A DNA stretch of 64,000 nt from Solobacterium sp. GTDB lineage: Bacteria; Bacillota_I; Bacilli_A; Erysipelotrichales; Erysipelotrichaceae. Made by a program: the position numbers and the translations under genes. Positions 1-9,025 of this stretch are shown piece by piece (the first letter of the stretch is position 1; each line of letters begins with the position of its first letter). Location of the stretch: positions 20,971 to 84,970 of the forward strand of contig JAFRCE010000017.1 of NCBI GenBank assembly GCA_017404505.1, written 5' to 3'. Under the pieces are notes generated by a model that worked only from the letters and a program-made list of their open reading frames with translations, was not told the origin of the DNA and did no database searches.

Positions 1-1182
1 TTCTCCGGACGCTATATCTGGACTGACCATGCCTTTGAAGGCATTCCCGATCATCCCTATATCAGCGGCATGAAAGAGCGGGCTGGCGCATATATGCTCA
101 ATTTCTTCGCTTCCCAGCCAGCCCTGAATTACGGCTGGGGCGTTCCGAGCAAACGCTGGATGTCGGCCCCGGACAGTCCGGAGGCCATCGCGACAAGGGA
201 AGCGATGAAGGACGTCATGCGCTTCTGGATGGATCAGGGCTGTGACGGTTTCAGGGTCGACATGGCCGATTCTCTGGTCAAGGACGACGACGAAGACAAA
301 TCCTTCACGGCTGCCATCTGGCGTGACATCCGGCAGATGATGGACAGCGACTATCCGGAATGCGCGCTGGTCAGTGAATGGTCCAATCCTGTACAGGCGA
401 TCAACGGCGGCGGTTTTCATATGGACTTCTATCTCGATCATGTCGGCAACGGCTATAACACTCTGATGCGTGATTATGAGTCGGAAGGCGGCGATCACAG
501 TTATTTCAAAATGGACAGCGGCGGTGACATCCGGCGTTTCCTGGCGGATTATCTGCCGAAATACGAAGCGACAAAAGACAATGGCTATATCGCCATGTTT
601 ACCTGCAACCATGACACACCGCGGCCGGCCCGCACATTAAGTGAAGACGAACTGAAACTGTGTTATGCTTTTCTCCTCAGCATGCCGGGCGTACCGTTTA
701 TCTATTATGGTGACGAGATCGCCATGCGCTTCCTGGATGTCAAAACGAAGGAAGGCGGCTATCAGCGCACCGGCTCAAGAACCCCGATGCAGTGGAATCA
801 CGAAAAGAATTACGGTTTCTCAAACGCGGATGCAGCGGAGATTTACCTGCCGCAGGATCCGTCCCCGGACGCACCGACTGTAACCGACGCCATGCGGCGG
901 GAGGACTCGCTGTGGCATGTCACAAAGGATATGATCGCCCTGCGCGAAGAAACCGAAGACCTTCAGGCGGATGGTGAACTGAAGATCCTTCATGACGGGA
1001 CAGATCCGTTTGTCTTTGCGAGGGGATCCTGTCTGATCGCTCTCAATCCTTCCGGAAGGACGGTTTCCCTACAGCTTCCGGAAATAAAGGAAACGAAGAT
1101 CCTGTATCAGATCCATGCGGTCAGTATACAGGAAGATGAAATGACAATGACACCGCAGTCCTTTGTCATCCTGCAGAAGTAA
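1..1182 (+). CDS. GH13 alpha-glucosidase, 5' truncated by window edge
   Basis: The reading frame is open from base 1, so the N-terminus lies outside the window. The visible 393 codons carry the GH13 signatures: the nucleophile region GFRVDMADS (Asp at about base 259), the acid/base region ALVSEWSNP (Glu at about base 376) and the NHD motif near base 610. A SRTPMQW segment, typical of oligo-1,6-glucosidase and trehalose or maltose glucosidases, precedes the C-terminal beta domain. The likely job is hydrolysis of alpha-glucosides in the cytoplasm, since no secretion evidence is visible. A LacI regulator follows 27 nt downstream and probably controls it. The exact substrate cannot be told from sequence. 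Confidence 0.9.
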   Translation, partial: FSGRYIWTDHAFEGIPDHPYISGMKERAGAYMLNFFASQPALNYGWGVPSKRWMSAPDSPEAIATREAMKDVMRFWMDQGCDGFRVDMADSLVKDDDEDKSFTAAIWRDIRQMMDSDYPECALVSEWSNPVQAINGGGFHMDFYLDHVGNGYNTLMRDYESEGGDHSYFKMDSGGDIRRFLADYLPKYEATKDNGYIAMFTCNHDTPRPARTLSEDELKLCYAFLLSMPGVPFIYYGDEIAMRFLDVKTKEGGYQRTGSRTPMQWNHEKNYGFSNADAAEIYLPQDPSPDAPTVTDAMRREDSLWHVTKDMIALREETEDLQADGELKILHDGTDPFVFARGSCLIALNPSGRTVSLQLPEIKETKILYQIHAVSIQEDEMTMTPQSFVILQK

Positions 1183-1209
1183 CACAAAACGATAGAAAGG
1201 GGAATCATC

Positions 1210-2232
1210 ATGGCTACCATCAAAGACATTGCCAGGCTCTCCGGTTACAGTGTCGGTACCGTTTCCCGTGTCATTAACCAGCATCCCGATGTCAGCGCGG
1301 AAACAAGAGAAAAAATACTGAAAATCATCAAAGAGGAAAACTTTCAGCCCAACAGCAACGCCCGGCTGCTCAAGCAGACCCATGCCAGTGCCATCACGGT
1401 CATTGTCAAAGGTGCGGACAATCTGTTTCTGAACAGCCTGCTTGAAAAAGTGCAGGCCGAACTGCGCGCCCATGGCGAAGAAGCCACCGTCATTTTTCTG
1501 AAAGAGGCGGAAAACGAAGTGCAGTATGCCGTGCAGTTCAGCCGTGAGAGAAATCCGAAAGGTCTGATTTTCCTGGGCGGCGACCTGGAGAATTTCCGCC
1601 GGTCCTTTCCGGAAATCGACACGCCGGCCGTGCTTGTCGCGGCGGATGCTTCAAAGCTGGACTTTGACAACCTGTCTTCTTTTTCGACCGATGACTATGC
1701 CGGTGCCAGGGAAGCGGTCAGCCGGCTGATTGCCAGCGGCCATCAGAAGATCGGCATGATCGGCGGCTTCGCGACTTTTGAAGAAAACCAGGTTTCTTAC
1801 CAGCGCCTCAAGGGAGCCATTGACGTCATGCGGGAAAACGGTCTGGCGTTCGATCGCAAAAAGGATTATCAGGAAAGCATCTTCGCCATGAAGGACGGCT
1901 ATGAAAACACCCGGAATCTGCTCCGAAAGAATCCGGAAATCACGGCTATTTTCGCCCTCAGCGACATGATCGCGATCGGTGCCATGCGGGCGGTTCATGA
2001 CGCCGGCTTGCGGGTGCCCGAGGATATTTCCGTCATCGGCTATGATGGTATTGAGTATACAAGATTCACACTGCCAAGACTTGCGACGGTCCGTCAGGAC
2101 ATTGGCGAACTGGCAAGAAAAAGCGTCGAAGACCTGCTGTTCCGTATTTCCTATCCGCGCAAGGCAGTCCATAAGCTGATTCCTTTTGAACTGGTCGGTG
2201 CCGAAAGCATCGGTCAAAGACAAAAGGACTGA
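1210..2232 (+). CDS. LacI family transcriptional regulator
   Basis: This 340-residue protein has the LacI helix-turn-helix at residues 2-22 (TIKDIARLSGYSVGTVSRV), the hinge region to about residue 60, and a periplasmic-binding-protein-like sugar-sensing domain. The C-terminal part has the usual FALSDMIAIGAMRAV and VIGYDGIEY segments. The start is set by an AAAGGGG ribosome binding site. It follows the GH13 glucosidase gene on the same strand with no terminator between, so it probably regulates that gene in response to an alpha-glucoside. The operator would lie upstream of the window. Confidence 0.95.
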   Translation: MATIKDIARLSGYSVGTVSRVINQHPDVSAETREKILKIIKEENFQPNSNARLLKQTHASAITVIVKGADNLFLNSLLEKVQAELRAHGEEATVIFLKEAENEVQYAVQFSRERNPKGLIFLGGDLENFRRSFPEIDTPAVLVAADASKLDFDNLSSFSTDDYAGAREAVSRLIASGHQKIGMIGGFATFEENQVSYQRLKGAIDVMRENGLAFDRKKDYQESIFAMKDGYENTRNLLRKNPEITAIFALSDMIAIGAMRAVHDAGLRVPEDISVIGYDGIEYTRFTLPRLATVRQDIGELARKSVEDLLFRISYPRKAVHKLIPFELVGAESIGQRQKD

Positions 2233-2253
2233 AGGCAAATAATAACAAAATGA

Positions 2254-2288
2254 AAACAGGATCCGCGGAAGCGGGTCCTGTTGTCTTT
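2254..2288 (+). terminator. Intrinsic terminator after the LacI gene
   Basis: An 11-bp stem (ACAGGATCCGC / GCGGGTCCTGT with one G-T pair) and a GGAA loop is followed by a short T-rich run. It sits between the convergent LacI and DUF3320 genes. Confidence 0.75.
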
Positions 2289-2294
2289 GCGGGG

Positions 2295-2861
2295 TTATTT
2301 CGCCAGCGAGCAGAGACCTTTGCCGCGGCGGATCTTCTTTTCTTTCAAGGCAAACCTGAGGCCTCTCTGCATGCCTTCTCTGACATTGGTGCCCATGCGG
2401 CTGTAGCCGAGCAGCTGGGCGGCGGTGCGGATCAGCACGTCTTCTTCCATGACCTGATCACGCAGAACATAGAGAAGGGCATTGGCGATTTCCACGGTCG
2501 GTACCTGGGTGACGTCGCGGCAGGTTTCTTCATAGCTGCCGAAGACTCTGACGCGGTTATAGTTTTTCGGATTTGTTTTCGCTGACCAGTAGACGCTGCC
2601 GGTTTCGTCCTCCGTCACTTTCAGTTTCATGTTTTTGAGGATCTCCGTCATGAATGGACGGATCTTACTGCCGGATTTATAGACCTGAAAACTGTTGATG
2701 ACCCGCTTGATCAGCAGCCACTCGGTGATCGGCGCTTCCGTGGCAATGACGGCTTTGACGCGCTGTTTCACTTCCGGAATGCTGACGAGTTCGGTGAAGT
2801 TCTGGGAATCGATTTTCGTTACGGGCAGATCCGCTGCTTCATATGTCTGGATTGTGATCAT
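2295..2861 (-). CDS. Standalone DUF3320-type protein
   Basis: The 188-residue protein resembles the DUF3320 C-terminal region of large DUF4011/AAA helicase-like proteins. The first half has an IATEAPITEWLLIKRVINSF segment. The second has VPTVEIANALLYVLRD followed by LLGYSRMGTNVREGM, the pattern of paired winged-helix-like repeats in that family. Here it has no helicase or nuclease attached, so it may be a DNA-binding adaptor (inference). Two ATGs are 6 nt apart. The AGAGGA site is only 1 nt from the first but 7 nt from the second, so the second start is preferred. Confidence 0.65.
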   Translation of the reverse strand: MITIQTYEAADLPVTKIDSQNFTELVSIPEVKQRVKAVIATEAPITEWLLIKRVINSFQVYKSGSKIRPFMTEILKNMKLKVTEDETGSVYWSAKTNPKNYNRVRVFGSYEETCRDVTQVPTVEIANALLYVLRDQVMEEDVLIRTAAQLLGYSRMGTNVREGMQRGLRFALKEKKIRRGKGLCSLAK

Positions 2862-2920
2862 GGTCATGTCCTCTTTTTATTCATTGTAACCCAGGCAGTG
2901 GGGAATCTATGAAAACATGT

Positions 2921-2953
2921 TTGGTTCCGGCTCATTTTTCTTATAATGAAGAT
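2921..2953 (+). promoter_or_regulatory. Predicted leaderless promoter for the DUF2779 gene
   Basis: A perfect TATAAT lies at 2942-2947, with a weak TTGGTT 15 nt upstream at 2921. Exactly six bases separate the hexamer from the ATG at 2954, which would place +1 on the A of the start codon. No ribosome binding site precedes that ATG. Confidence 0.55.
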
Positions 2954-4450
2954 ATGTCAGACGCGCTTTCCAAATCCCGTTATATTTCCGCCGTGCAGTG
3001 TGTGAAAATGCTGTGGCTGAAAGACCATATGCCGGAAGTCTTTGATGACTCTTATCTGAACCAGGCTGTTTTTGACGCCGGCAATGAAGTCGGTGATCTG
3101 GCCATGGGTCTTTTTGGCGCCTATACGGAAGTTCCGTACGGCGATCTGAATGAGATGATCAGAATGACGAAACGGCTGATCCAGAAAAAGACGAAGGTCA
3201 TCTGTGAAGCTTCCTTCTGTCATGACGGACTGTTCTGCAGCGTCGATATTCTGAAGAACAAGTGCGGAAAGCATGTCGAACTGTACGAAGTCAAGAGTTC
3301 TTCCCATATCCATGACATCTATCTGGATGACATCGCCTTTCAGGTCTGTGTGCTGCAGCAGTGCGGCTATCAGGTCGACAAGGCGTGTCTTGTTTATATC
3401 GACAGCACCTATGAAAGGATCGGTGAACTGGATCTTTCCCAGTTGTTCCGGATCGCGGACCTGAGCGATCTCGTTTTCGCAAAACAGGCCGAAGTGGAAG
3501 CGAATATCGAAGTATTCCGGGCGGTTCTGCGCGGACACGAAGAGCCGGAATGCGAGCTTGGCGCATACTGTTTCTCACCTTATGCATGCGGCTTTTTCCC
3601 GTGCTGTTCCCGCCATCTTGAACGGCCGAATGTCTTTGATCTTTCGGCTGTTCAGCTGCGGACCAAGCTGCAGTATTACCGCAAGGGTCTGATCACGTTC
3701 CAGGATCTTTATGAAGCGGACTGCCTGCCGTCCGGCGCGAAGCTGCAGGCCGAAATGGAACTGACGGATCAGAGCGAGCATATCGAAGCGGAAAAGATCG
3801 TGGAATATCTTCAGAACATCACGTATCCGCTGTACTATCTGGACTTTGAATCCTTCCAGCCGCCGGTTCCCTTATATGACCGTTCCTATCCCTTTGAACA
3901 GATCCCGTTTCAGTATTCCCTGCATTATCAGAAGCGGAAGAACGGCCGACTGTATCACAAGGAATTTCTGGCTTATCCATACGCTGATCCGCGCCGCGCT
4001 ATCGCGGAACAATTATGCGCGGATATTCCCAAAGACGTCTGTGTGCTTGCCTATAACATGTCTTATGAAAAGAGCAGGATCAGCCGGCTGGCTGAACTCT
4101 TCCCGGATCTTGGAGAACATCTGCTGATGATCCGCTCGCATATCGTCGATCTGATCACGCCGTTTCAGAAGAAATGGTTCTACCGTAAAGCCATGCACGG
4201 ATCCTATTCCATCAAGGCTGTACTGCCGGCACTGTTTCCCGATGATCCCGAGCTGGATTATCATCATCTTGCCGAGATCCATAATGGTGCCGAGGCATCC
4301 GCGATGTTTCAGAAGATGCGCCTCATGGATCAGGACACCCTGGAAGAATCGCGAGGCTATCTGCTGAAATACTGTGAACTGGACACTTACGCGATGGTGA
4401 AGATCCTGCAGAAGCTGCAGGAAACAGGCAAAGGAGCGAAACGCAAATGA
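2954..4450 (+). CDS. DUF2779 protein, probable Cys-cluster/DEDD nuclease
   Basis: The 498-residue protein matches the DUF2779 family. Its N-terminal half looks Cas4/RecB-like, with an early Cys (VQCVKMLW) and a later Cys group (CELGAYCFSPYACGFFPCC), as in iron-sulfur nucleases. The C-terminal half has an exonuclease-like set: DFES (Asp297, Glu299), AYNMSYE (Asn368) and YCELD (Tyr473, Asp477). This resembles a DEDDy 3'-5' exonuclease. A nucleic-acid processing role is inferred; no activity is known to me for the family. An upstream in-frame ATG at 2909 with a GGGGA site is an alternative start. The stop overlaps the next gene by 4 nt. Confidence 0.75.
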   Translation: MSDALSKSRYISAVQCVKMLWLKDHMPEVFDDSYLNQAVFDAGNEVGDLAMGLFGAYTEVPYGDLNEMIRMTKRLIQKKTKVICEASFCHDGLFCSVDILKNKCGKHVELYEVKSSSHIHDIYLDDIAFQVCVLQQCGYQVDKACLVYIDSTYERIGELDLSQLFRIADLSDLVFAKQAEVEANIEVFRAVLRGHEEPECELGAYCFSPYACGFFPCCSRHLERPNVFDLSAVQLRTKLQYYRKGLITFQDLYEADCLPSGAKLQAEMELTDQSEHIEAEKIVEYLQNITYPLYYLDFESFQPPVPLYDRSYPFEQIPFQYSLHYQKRKNGRLYHKEFLAYPYADPRRAIAEQLCADIPKDVCVLAYNMSYEKSRISRLAELFPDLGEHLLMIRSHIVDLITPFQKKWFYRKAMHGSYSIKAVLPALFPDDPELDYHHLAEIHNGAEASAMFQKMRLMDQDTLEESRGYLLKYCELDTYAMVKILQKLQETGKGAKRK

Positions 4451-5010
4451 AAACACTGTTTGTCAATACCTGTGTCAGAGAAGAATCCCGGACCAGAATA
4501 CTGGCCGATCATTACCTCGCGCATGCGGAAGGCGAGATCGTGGAAATCCATCCGGTAAAAGAAGGACTTTATGGACTGGATCGGGAAATGCTGAAGGAAA
4601 GGGACAGAGCGCTTGCCGGTAGAAATCACGAACATCCGGTTCTTGCCTATGCAAGGCAGTTCGCCGAAGCGGAAGAAATCGTCATTGCCGGGCCTTACTG
4701 GGATCTGTCTTTCCCGGCCGCTTTGAAAAACTATATCGAGCGCGTCAACTGCGTCGGTATCACCTTTGACTACGACGCAGAAGGAAATCCGTTCGGTCTC
4801 TGCAAAGCGAAGAAACTGGTCTATATCACGACTTCCGGCGGCTTTATCGTCGACGACGCATACGGGTTCGGCTATATCAGGGCACTCTGTGAAAACTTCT
4901 ACGGCATACCGGAAGTCTTGTACTACAAAGCGGAAGGACTGGACCTGCCAGACACCGATATCGAAGGCACTCTGCAGGCCGTCATGCAGCAGATGGATGC
5001 CGCAGGGTAA
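4447..5010 (+). CDS. FMN-dependent NAD(P)H oxidoreductase, azoreductase/quinone reductase type
   Basis: This 187-residue protein has the flavodoxin-2 fold. It opens with a beta strand and phosphate-binding loop (MKTLFVNTCVREESRT), then the conserved PYWDLSFPAALKNYIERV segment that surrounds the flavin in azoreductases, then the TTSGGF loop near residue 135. It would transfer electrons from NAD(P)H to quinones or azo compounds in the cytoplasm. Translation is probably coupled to the DUF2779 gene through an ATGA overlap, although no functional link is obvious. Confidence 0.85.
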   Translation: MKTLFVNTCVREESRTRILADHYLAHAEGEIVEIHPVKEGLYGLDREMLKERDRALAGRNHEHPVLAYARQFAEAEEIVIAGPYWDLSFPAALKNYIERVNCVGITFDYDAEGNPFGLCKAKKLVYITTSGGFIVDDAYGFGYIRALCENFYGIPEVLYYKAEGLDLPDTDIEGTLQAVMQQMDAAG

Positions 5011-5029
5011 TGACAGAAGGGGGAATTTT

Positions 5030-5362
5030 ATGCAGCATATCTATAAAATCAAAGGCAGTTACTTCCAGGAAACCTTTAAACAGGTCAAAGATCTGATCGA
5101 TGAGATCGGCTATACGGAAGACGAACCCATGAAGAAGTGCGAAGAAATAAGCGGCAATACGAGTGTGATCAGCGGCTGTTATCACAAATGGTACCTTCTG
5201 AGCAGGGAGAACGACTATATGTATCCCGTCCTGATCAGTTCGCCGAAAGAAACGGTCGTCATCATCAGCGGCACAAACACTTACGAGTTTCATGAAAAAT
5301 TCCAGACATTTGTCACCCGGATGGCGGCCAGATACGATATCAAGGCGAATTTCCGGGGATGA
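5030..5362 (+). CDS. Hypothetical protein, 110 residues
   Basis: I do not recognise this protein. The start is set by an AGAAGGGGG site before ATG 5030, 19 nt after the oxidoreductase stop, so it probably belongs to the same transcript. It is soluble and mixed alpha/beta, with no signal peptide or membrane segment. A KWYLLSREN segment is followed by a hydrophobic PVLISSPKETVVIISG strand pair. Confidence 0.6.
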   Translation: MQHIYKIKGSYFQETFKQVKDLIDEIGYTEDEPMKKCEEISGNTSVISGCYHKWYLLSRENDYMYPVLISSPKETVVIISGTNTYEFHEKFQTFVTRMAARYDIKANFRG

Positions 5363-5397
5363 AATCAGACAGAAGGGCATACAGGTCCGTCCGTCAT

Positions 5398-5406
5398 TGT
5401 TATAAT
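5398..5406 (+). promoter_or_regulatory. Extended -10 promoter
   Basis: TGTTATAAT is a consensus extended -10 element about 40 nt upstream of the membrane protein gene at 5447, which has its own AGAGG-like site. Confidence 0.5.
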
Positions 5407-5446
5407 CACGTTAGCAGAACAGCATGTACACAAATAAGAGGCGCGT

Positions 5447-6298
5447 ATGAGCAGGGGACAATACCAGAAGGAAAACCAGCAGAACAACGATCTGTTTGAA
5501 GAATATCTCAATGATTTGCCGGATGACGAAATGAAAGTCAGTTCCCGGGTGGAACAGGACGTTCAGCAGATCGTGAGTGAAAAGAAACAGAAAAAACAGC
5601 ACCGGGCTGTCTACATCAGCGGGACTGTCATCGCTGTGTGCCTGGCGCTGGGTCTCAATCTGTATCTTGGCTCCATCGCCAGACAAGAACCGGCTGAACC
5701 GGACCCTGTTCCGGTGTTCACGCCGGATTACAAGAATCCGACGCTGACGCCGACCAGTGATTACAACCGGATGGTCATCGACGCCCACAGCAATCAGAAC
5801 AGCGAAGGCGTTCTCGGCACCGATCTGCGGGTTCCGGAAATGATGGTCAAGGATGATTATTACCGTCTGCCGGTGCCGCTTTCCCGGTTTTTGCTGAATG
5901 GCTGGCGCATCGGCCAGCAGGTGATCGAAAGCCAGACCGAAGACGGGTTCTACCGGATTCACTATACGCTGACCTATCTGGACAACTCCACCACGCTGGA
6001 GGTCACTGCCGTCAAACCGGTCAGCAACGACGTGCCTTCATTTGTCATTGTCACCGGCATCAAGGACACCGGCGGCCTTGTCGAGCTGCCGCAGAGCATC
6101 CGCGGCGGCATGTCAGAAGATGATCTTCTGAATCTCCTGAACGATTCCGGCATCATCAGTACCACAGTCGAAGGCGGCAATGCGGAAAAGACAGCGACGG
6201 TGAACAACGCCGTCGATATGTTCTATTTCCAGAGTTATCATATCGATTTTGATCTTAACGAAGGAACGATCAGCACGATCACACTGACCGTTGAATGA
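5447..6298 (+). CDS. Single-pass membrane protein of unknown function
   Basis: The 283-residue protein has a charged, Gln-rich cytoplasmic N-terminus of about 50 residues with a basic KKQKKQHR stretch. One membrane segment (about residues 56-76, VYISGTVIAVCLALGLNLYL) follows. The rest is an extracytoplasmic region with a Pro/Thr-rich linker and a beta-rich domain. The topology is N-in, C-out. No family was recognised. It has its own promoter and is followed by a terminator, so it is probably monocistronic. Confidence 0.7.
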   Translation: MSRGQYQKENQQNNDLFEEYLNDLPDDEMKVSSRVEQDVQQIVSEKKQKKQHRAVYISGTVIAVCLALGLNLYLGSIARQEPAEPDPVPVFTPDYKNPTLTPTSDYNRMVIDAHSNQNSEGVLGTDLRVPEMMVKDDYYRLPVPLSRFLLNGWRIGQQVIESQTEDGFYRIHYTLTYLDNSTTLEVTAVKPVSNDVPSFVIVTGIKDTGGLVELPQSIRGGMSEDDLLNLLNDSGIISTTVEGGNAEKTATVNNAVDMFYFQSYHIDFDLNEGTISTITLTVE

Positions 6299-6305
6299 AA
6301 AGGAA

Positions 6306-6338
6306 AGCCCGCGGTTATTAAGGCCGCAGGCTTTTTTC
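6306..6338. terminator. Terminator between convergent genes
   Basis: AGCCCGCGG and CCGCAGGCT form a stem with one mismatch, followed by TTTTTT. It serves the plus-strand membrane protein gene; the minus-strand MFS gene ends next to it. Confidence 0.75.
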
Positions 6339-6342
6339 GTAT

Positions 6343-7542
6343 TCAGGATTTGCGGTAATTCTTCCGGTAGACGACACCAAGCAGGGTCGCGATCAGGTAG
6401 GTGGCAAATGCCAGGATGAACGGAAGCTTCGCGCCTCTGGCATAGATCAGACCGGCAAACAGAGCGCCGAAGATGCCGCCGAAGGAATTCATCGACGTAT
6501 AGAAACCCATGACAGCGTTGGAATTCGTCTTGTCGGACCGGGCGGACGCCAGCATCTGCAAGAGCGGCAGCCGCAGTACCTGCACACTGCTGTAAATGAT
6601 ATATACGGCAATGAACACATAACGGGAAGGATCGAACAGCACCGTAGAAGTCAGTGCCGTGCAGGCGATCAGGATATACAGGAACGTCCGGTTGGTATCG
6701 GTCTTCTGCTGCAGATAAAGAGCGACCGTGCCGTTGAGCAGCAGGGTCAGGGTGGCGATGCCGGCTTTGAACATGCCGTTGTAGGCGGAAGACATGCCGT
6801 ACTGGTCCTTGATGTAATAGTTGAAGCACTGTTCGTAGGAATTCTGGCCGATGGCGGAGATGGCCGTGATCAGGAAGATCAGTGCCAGCATCGGTGTCAT
6901 GAAGCTTCTCGCGCCGAGAATGGCGGCGAAGGGATTGACGTCCTTCAGCTGCAGGGCATGGTCCGGTTTGACCTTATAGGGCGTGTCGTCCTCACACAGC
7001 AGATTGCACAGGAAGCCGCTGAGGGCAAGACAGATGACCTGCAGGATAAACGCCGTTTCGACGGAAATCAGACCCAGCATGCCGCCGATAAAGTAGCCGA
7101 TGGCACTGCCGACATTCTGGATCGTTGTCAGATAGACCAGATTCTTGCCGCGGCTTGAGGTATCCTCGCCGCACAGGTTGACGATATAGTTGGCCATCGA
7201 GACAAAGCAGCCGCCGGTGAAGACACCGGCGAACATACGGCCGAGAACGACCGTCAGTTCACTCTGCGCCATGCCGAAGACGATCTGGCCGGCCGCGTAG
7301 CCGCTGCAGCATATCAGCATGATCCGCTTCGTCGGCATATAGGAGCACAGTTTTCCCCAGAGCGGCGAAAACAGGAAGTACATCGTCATCATCGCCGCTA
7401 AGGCGACCCCGAACATCGAGGAATCAAGATTTCTTTCCACGATCAGGGTCGGTGTGACCGGATGGGCGAAGCTGGCCGCCACATTGAACAGGAAAGAGAT
7501 CAGGAAAAAGATCAGAAACCGGTTTTTCGTTTTTTCAGACAT
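6343..7542 (-). CDS. MFS transporter, drug-efflux type
   Basis: The 399-residue protein has about 12 hydrophobic helices. Family features include the loop 2-3 region (WGKLCSYMPTKRIMLI), a variant of the G-x-L-a-D-r motif, and VLGRMFAGVFTGGCFVSMA in helix 5. A short charged linker (residues about 195-215) divides the two halves. It is probably a proton-coupled exporter of small molecules; the substrate is unknown. No ribosome binding site precedes the ATG, which lies 6 nt after a TATGAT hexamer, so the transcript may be leaderless. Confidence 0.85.
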   Translation of the reverse strand: MSEKTKNRFLIFFLISFLFNVAASFAHPVTPTLIVERNLDSSMFGVALAAMMTMYFLFSPLWGKLCSYMPTKRIMLICCSGYAAGQIVFGMAQSELTVVLGRMFAGVFTGGCFVSMANYIVNLCGEDTSSRGKNLVYLTTIQNVGSAIGYFIGGMLGLISVETAFILQVICLALSGFLCNLLCEDDTPYKVKPDHALQLKDVNPFAAILGARSFMTPMLALIFLITAISAIGQNSYEQCFNYYIKDQYGMSSAYNGMFKAGIATLTLLLNGTVALYLQQKTDTNRTFLYILIACTALTSTVLFDPSRYVFIAVYIIYSSVQVLRLPLLQMLASARSDKTNSNAVMGFYTSMNSFGGIFGALFAGLIYARGAKLPFILAFATYLIATLLGVVYRKNYRKS

Positions 7543-7554
7543 GGCTCAATCATA
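7543..7554 (-). promoter_or_regulatory. Predicted leaderless promoter for the MFS gene
   Basis: Read on the minus strand, TATGAT (7549-7554) is followed by six bases and then the ATG at 7542. No Shine-Dalgarno sequence is present and the -35 region is weak. Confidence 0.45.
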
Positions 7555-7632
7555 CACCCGCAGCGCATGGAAAGTGTATAAAATTACCCGGATCGGCCGG
7601 AAACATGTTATTTTGAAATCGGAGGAAGGCAT

Positions 7633-8985
7633 ATGAAGCGAAAATTGCTGTACGGACTGTTCTCATGTATTCTGTTTCTGTCCATGACGGTTTTCGTCAG
7701 GGCCAATTCGGCTCTGACAAACTGGAACGGCACCGACGCGGCCGGTATTCTCACAGCGGATGAAGACTGTCCGATCGTTGTCGAGCATGAAACACTGACC
7801 TTTACCCTGAGTGACGGAGGAAAAACAGCCGACCGGTTCGCGGCGGAATATACCTTTCATAATCCGTCCGATCTGCAGATCGAGGCGGAACTCTCTTTCC
7901 CGTTCGGCGGCGCGCCCGGTTATTACCGTTCGGAAGGTCCGTATGACGATACCAGCCTGTATCATGTTTTTCTCAATGGCGAAGAGATCACACCGCAGGT
8001 TCGCTATACCTATATTGATTACCGGCAGTTTGATGTTGAAAAGGACCTGAAGCTGCTGCAGGATACTTACCGCGAAGATCCGTTTTTTCATCCCGATCTT
8101 TCGGTCTATGAATACCGGCTTCATTTTGAAACGGATCCGGACATACTCGATCAGGGTTTTTACATCAATGCCAGAGCCGATCTGAAAAACAGCCCGGAAC
8201 AGGTACGCTATCTGTTTGACACCGACAGAGGCGGCTATCAGACCGGAACCGACGGCTGCCGCATCATGATCAGTCTGGACGAGGCTGTTCAGGACGTTAT
8301 GCTGTATACCTTCGGCGAAGAAGTCCAACTTGCCTGGTCCTATCAGACAACCGAGAAAGAGGGAAAAGAAACAGACGGCAGCTGTCAGATGGAAAAAGTG
8401 CGGCAGCTGACCTATGAAGAATTCCTGCGTGAGAAACAGACAGAAGAAGAGATCCTGCCCATCGATTACTACAACGCCGTGACGGATTACTTCAATCTCG
8501 AAGATACCGGGAAGATCTTTCTGCCGCGGCTCGAATACATGGAACAGCGGCTGATGAAATGGTTCCGCTACACCCTGACATTCGCCCCGGGCGAGACGCT
8601 GAGAAATACGGTCGAAGCGCCGTCCTATCCGTATATCGACGCGGGTTATGAAGATGAGGTATACGGCTACCGTTATCTTCTCTCACCGGCTTCCACCTGG
8701 CGCGAATTCAAAGGCCTGCAGGTCAATGTCGTCAGCGGCTGGGAAATGCTGAAAAGCACACCGGCCGGCTTTGAAAAGACGGAAACAGGCTATACGGCTG
8801 TCTTTGATCATCTGCCGGAAGAAGAACTGTATTTCGAAATGTGTCGGGTTGCCGACCCGAAAAGAAAAGCGAATTCAGCCGTCATACTGATTCTGGTCAT
8901 TCTCGGCTTCTCGCTTCTGCTGTTTTTACTGCTCTGCTTCCTGGTTTATAAACTGCTGAAATTCCTGTTTGGCAAGAAACAATAA
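7633..8985 (+). CDS. Exported membrane-anchored protein of unknown function
   Basis: The 450-residue protein starts with a signal peptide (MKRKLLYGLFSCILFLSMTV, probable cleavage after VRA). A long extracytoplasmic beta-rich region follows, and a C-terminal membrane anchor (about residues 420-444) ends in basic LLKFLFGKKQ. The topology is that of a surface-exposed protein held by its C-terminus. No enzymatic motif was recognised. The start is fixed by a GGAGGAAGG ribosome binding site, and a TATAAA-type -10 lies about 55 nt upstream. Confidence 0.7.
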   Translation: MKRKLLYGLFSCILFLSMTVFVRANSALTNWNGTDAAGILTADEDCPIVVEHETLTFTLSDGGKTADRFAAEYTFHNPSDLQIEAELSFPFGGAPGYYRSEGPYDDTSLYHVFLNGEEITPQVRYTYIDYRQFDVEKDLKLLQDTYREDPFFHPDLSVYEYRLHFETDPDILDQGFYINARADLKNSPEQVRYLFDTDRGGYQTGTDGCRIMISLDEAVQDVMLYTFGEEVQLAWSYQTTEKEGKETDGSCQMEKVRQLTYEEFLREKQTEEEILPIDYYNAVTDYFNLEDTGKIFLPRLEYMEQRLMKWFRYTLTFAPGETLRNTVEAPSYPYIDAGYEDEVYGYRYLLSPASTWREFKGLQVNVVSGWEMLKSTPAGFEKTETGYTAVFDHLPEEELYFEMCRVADPKRKANSAVILILVILGFSLLLFLLLCFLVYKLLKFLFGKKQ

Positions 8986-8988
8986 AAA

Positions 8989-9016
8989 AGAAACTGTGCG
9001 GCCGCACAGTTTTTTA
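8989..9016 (+). terminator. Intrinsic terminator
   Basis: A perfect palindrome AAACTGTGCGGCCGCACAGTTT is followed by T-rich sequence. It serves the membrane-anchored protein gene and may also serve the convergent YhhN-like gene. Confidence 0.85.
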
Positions 9017-9025
9017 AGAAACCGG

